Positions 62,465 through 64,000 of a stretch of 64,000 nt of DNA are shown in pieces. How positions within the stretch are numbered: the first letter of the stretch is position 1; each line of letters begins with the position of its first letter. Both the position numbers and the translations under genes were made by a program. Below the pieces are notes generated by a model. The model was given only the letters and a program-made list of their open reading frames with translations. It ran no database searches and was not told the DNA's origin. Source of the stretch: Tritrichomonas musculus (taxonomy: Eukaryota; Parabasalia; Tritrichomonadida; Tritrichomonadidae); contig JAPFFF010000006.1 of assembly GCA_039105265.1 (NCBI GenBank), positions 5,394,001 through 5,458,000 of the forward strand, read 5' to 3'.

Positions 62465-62692
62465 ATGGATATATATCCTAATGCATATACAGAAATTATT
62501 CATTTTACGAAAAAGATAATGCATTATTTCGAAAAATCATCATATATAATTAATACAAATCTCGAAAATATCAAGAATATCATTGAATACAATCGTTTTA
62601 AAAATGAAAATGAGTTATATAATCGTTCAAGATCAATATATTTAAATAGAGTTAGAAATGGGTTTTGTGCCAATTCATATGGTAATAACTAA
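62465..62692 (+). CDS. Short hypothetical ORF, 75 aa
   Basis: ATG frame MDIYPNAYTEIIHFTKKIMH through NELYNRSRSIYLNRVRNGFC. Composition is coding-like with a varied set of residues, but no domain, signal peptide or relative is recognised. It could be a fragment. Confidence 0.3.
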   Translation: MDIYPNAYTEIIHFTKKIMHYFEKSSYIINTNLENIKNIIEYNRFKNENELYNRSRSIYLNRVRNGFCANSYGNN

Positions 62693-64000
62693 AATTGATT
62701 ACTGGAATTAGTGAAAATATTGGTTTTAGTTATAGAAATTAAATATTTTTCTTTTATTATTAAGGATAATGATGTAAAGATGTTCTTTGTGAACATTAAC
62801 CATAATATAATTAATAAGCAAATGATAATAATGATAAATGCATCATTTATCTTCAATTGATACATATTTCCTATATATTTGGTAGATATGAAGAAAATTT
62901 AAACTTTTACATGAATTTCAATAATCTTTCAAAATTGAGATTCATTGATTTAACAATTTGAGTAATTTCTCTCAATAATTGAATGAGTTCTATGATGATG
63001 TCGACCTGTTTTTTCTGATGTTTACTGGTTTATCCACTTACTTTAACTATAAAAAATTCATGTCCATTTGAGAATAAGAAAATTTTCAGTGTTTTGTTAA
63101 GAAAGAATAAAACATCTCAATTTTTTGAATTTATCATTTATGATTTGCTATCAATTAATTGAAAAAATACGATTCATACTCAATTTTTACGATTTAATGA
63201 TTTATTTTTAATATGCTTTAAGGTTTATTTGACACATAAAAAAAGCTAAGATTAATAAATAAAAAAATAAAATTATTAGTATTTAACTATAAAATCTTTG
63301 ATAAATTTCATTACAACAAATTTTAGTTGTGGAAATTTATCCTTTTGTCACTTTTTAGGATAAGTTTGGGATAAAAAAAAAAAAAAAAAAAAAATAAGCA
63401 AAAGTGGTGTATGATAAATTGTATCTATTTATATATGCTTTTTTTTTGGAGAAAAAAAGAAAGTATAAAAATTTTGGAATAAAAATAAAAATTTTGGATT
63501 TTTTTTTTGCAATATTGCAGTAGATAAATAAATTTTGTTTTGTAAATATATCGCTGAATATTAAATTGACAGTCAGTATCGAAGTTAATAAAAAATAAAA
63601 AAAAAAGTGAGCAAAAATAGAAAAACAGGATAAAATTTGGTACAAATTGCTAGAACTATTAACGATAATTGTTGTTCATATAATGATTAAATGCTTTCTC
63701 TTGTAAACAAAGTTGATTCCATCCAAAAAAAATATTTCTAAACGTAAAATTTTTTTCTATTAATTTACTCTCAAAATTTTCTAAAATTTTGAATATAATT
63801 GAATCTAAAAATACCTAAAATCTACAATAAATATATGATATATCATATATTATATTATATTTATTTCAAAAAGATATTGAATATACTTATTGAAATAATT
63901 TCAATTAAGCTATAAATAAAAAAAGTTATAGAATTCAAAAATAGTTAATCGTGCATTGAATTTTTTTAATAGATAGAATTAATTCAAAATGAATATTCTA
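62693..64000. other. AT-rich DNA to the window end
   Basis: No supported gene, RNA or structured repeat. A 96-codon minus frame (63355-63645) is Phe/Tyr/Leu-rich and ends at an A22 run (63375-63396); it is taken as chance. Confidence 0.5.

Noticed and set aside
63355..63645. 96-codon Phe/Leu/Tyr-rich minus frame resembling a membrane protein
   Set aside because: Hydrophobicity is explained by A/T runs; it ends in an A22 homopolymer and lacks varied residues.

Overview
The window is very AT-rich DNA (GC rises mainly inside genes) with almost intronless genes on both strands. The gene content points to a parabasalid protist, most likely Tritrichomonas or a close relative: DUF3447/ankyrin proteins, BspA-type leucine-rich repeat (LRR_5) proteins, kinases of the TKL, CK1 and CAMK-like groups, Sel1-repeat proteins, a Cys-rich surface protein with Pmp-like repeats, and Inr-like TCA(Y)T boxes 5-20 nt before start codons. 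This assignment is made from recognised family signatures without a database search.

Layout. 1-2.1 kb: the start of a DUF3447 gene leaving the window, then non-coding DNA with two dispersed repeats. 2.1-8 kb: a small four-helix membrane protein and a large UBR-type E3 ubiquitin ligase. 8-9.5 kb: a second copy of a ~400-bp repeat, a kinase relic and a 278-bp foldback element with a GC-rich core. 10-14.6 kb: a large Cys-rich/FSxS-repeat/Pmp-like surface protein broken by one frameshift. 15.3-17.5 kb: an LRR-TKL kinase, followed by an inverted-repeat region and a chain of kinase, Sel1 and ankyrin relics (18.7-21 kb). 21-26.5 kb: a DUF3447 gene followed by about nine single ankyrin modules separated by stop-rich AT spacers. 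26.7-31 kb: a broken Sel1-VWA gene, an intact VIT-VWA gene and Sel1 relics. 32 kb: a bacterial-type NTF2-like protein. 33-36.4 kb: a protein with a 24-bp minisatellite and a broken membrane protein. 36.6-38.6 kb: a DUF3447-LRR protein. 39-42.2 kb: relics, including a BTB-like/F5-8C gene fused to a NAC-alpha-type UBA, and a MITE. 42.5-44.7 kb: a decayed, domain-permuted GH3 beta-glucosidase. 45.8-47.8 kb: a kinase-Sel1-Rab-like GTPase fusion. 48.4-50.9 kb: a broken DUF3447-LRR gene. 51-53.1 kb: short repeats, a Tc1/mariner-like MITE and a CK1-like kinase. 53.5-56.6 kb: a LysM-TLDc protein. 57.7 kb: a tRNA-Glu. 58-59 kb: a CAMK-like kinase. 61.2-61.9 kb: a Myb protein with one in-frame stop. The rest is AT-rich non-coding DNA.

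There are no operons. The genes are individual members of large trichomonad families (signalling kinases, surface proteins, ankyrin/LRR scaffolds), mixed with many relics. At least three non-autonomous DNA transposons have clear terminal inverted repeats and target-site duplications. The strongest candidates for something new are the kinase-Sel1-GTPase fusion, the interspersed ankyrin-module array, the foldback element with a GC-rich core and perfect 43-bp arms, and the F5/8C-UBA fusion.
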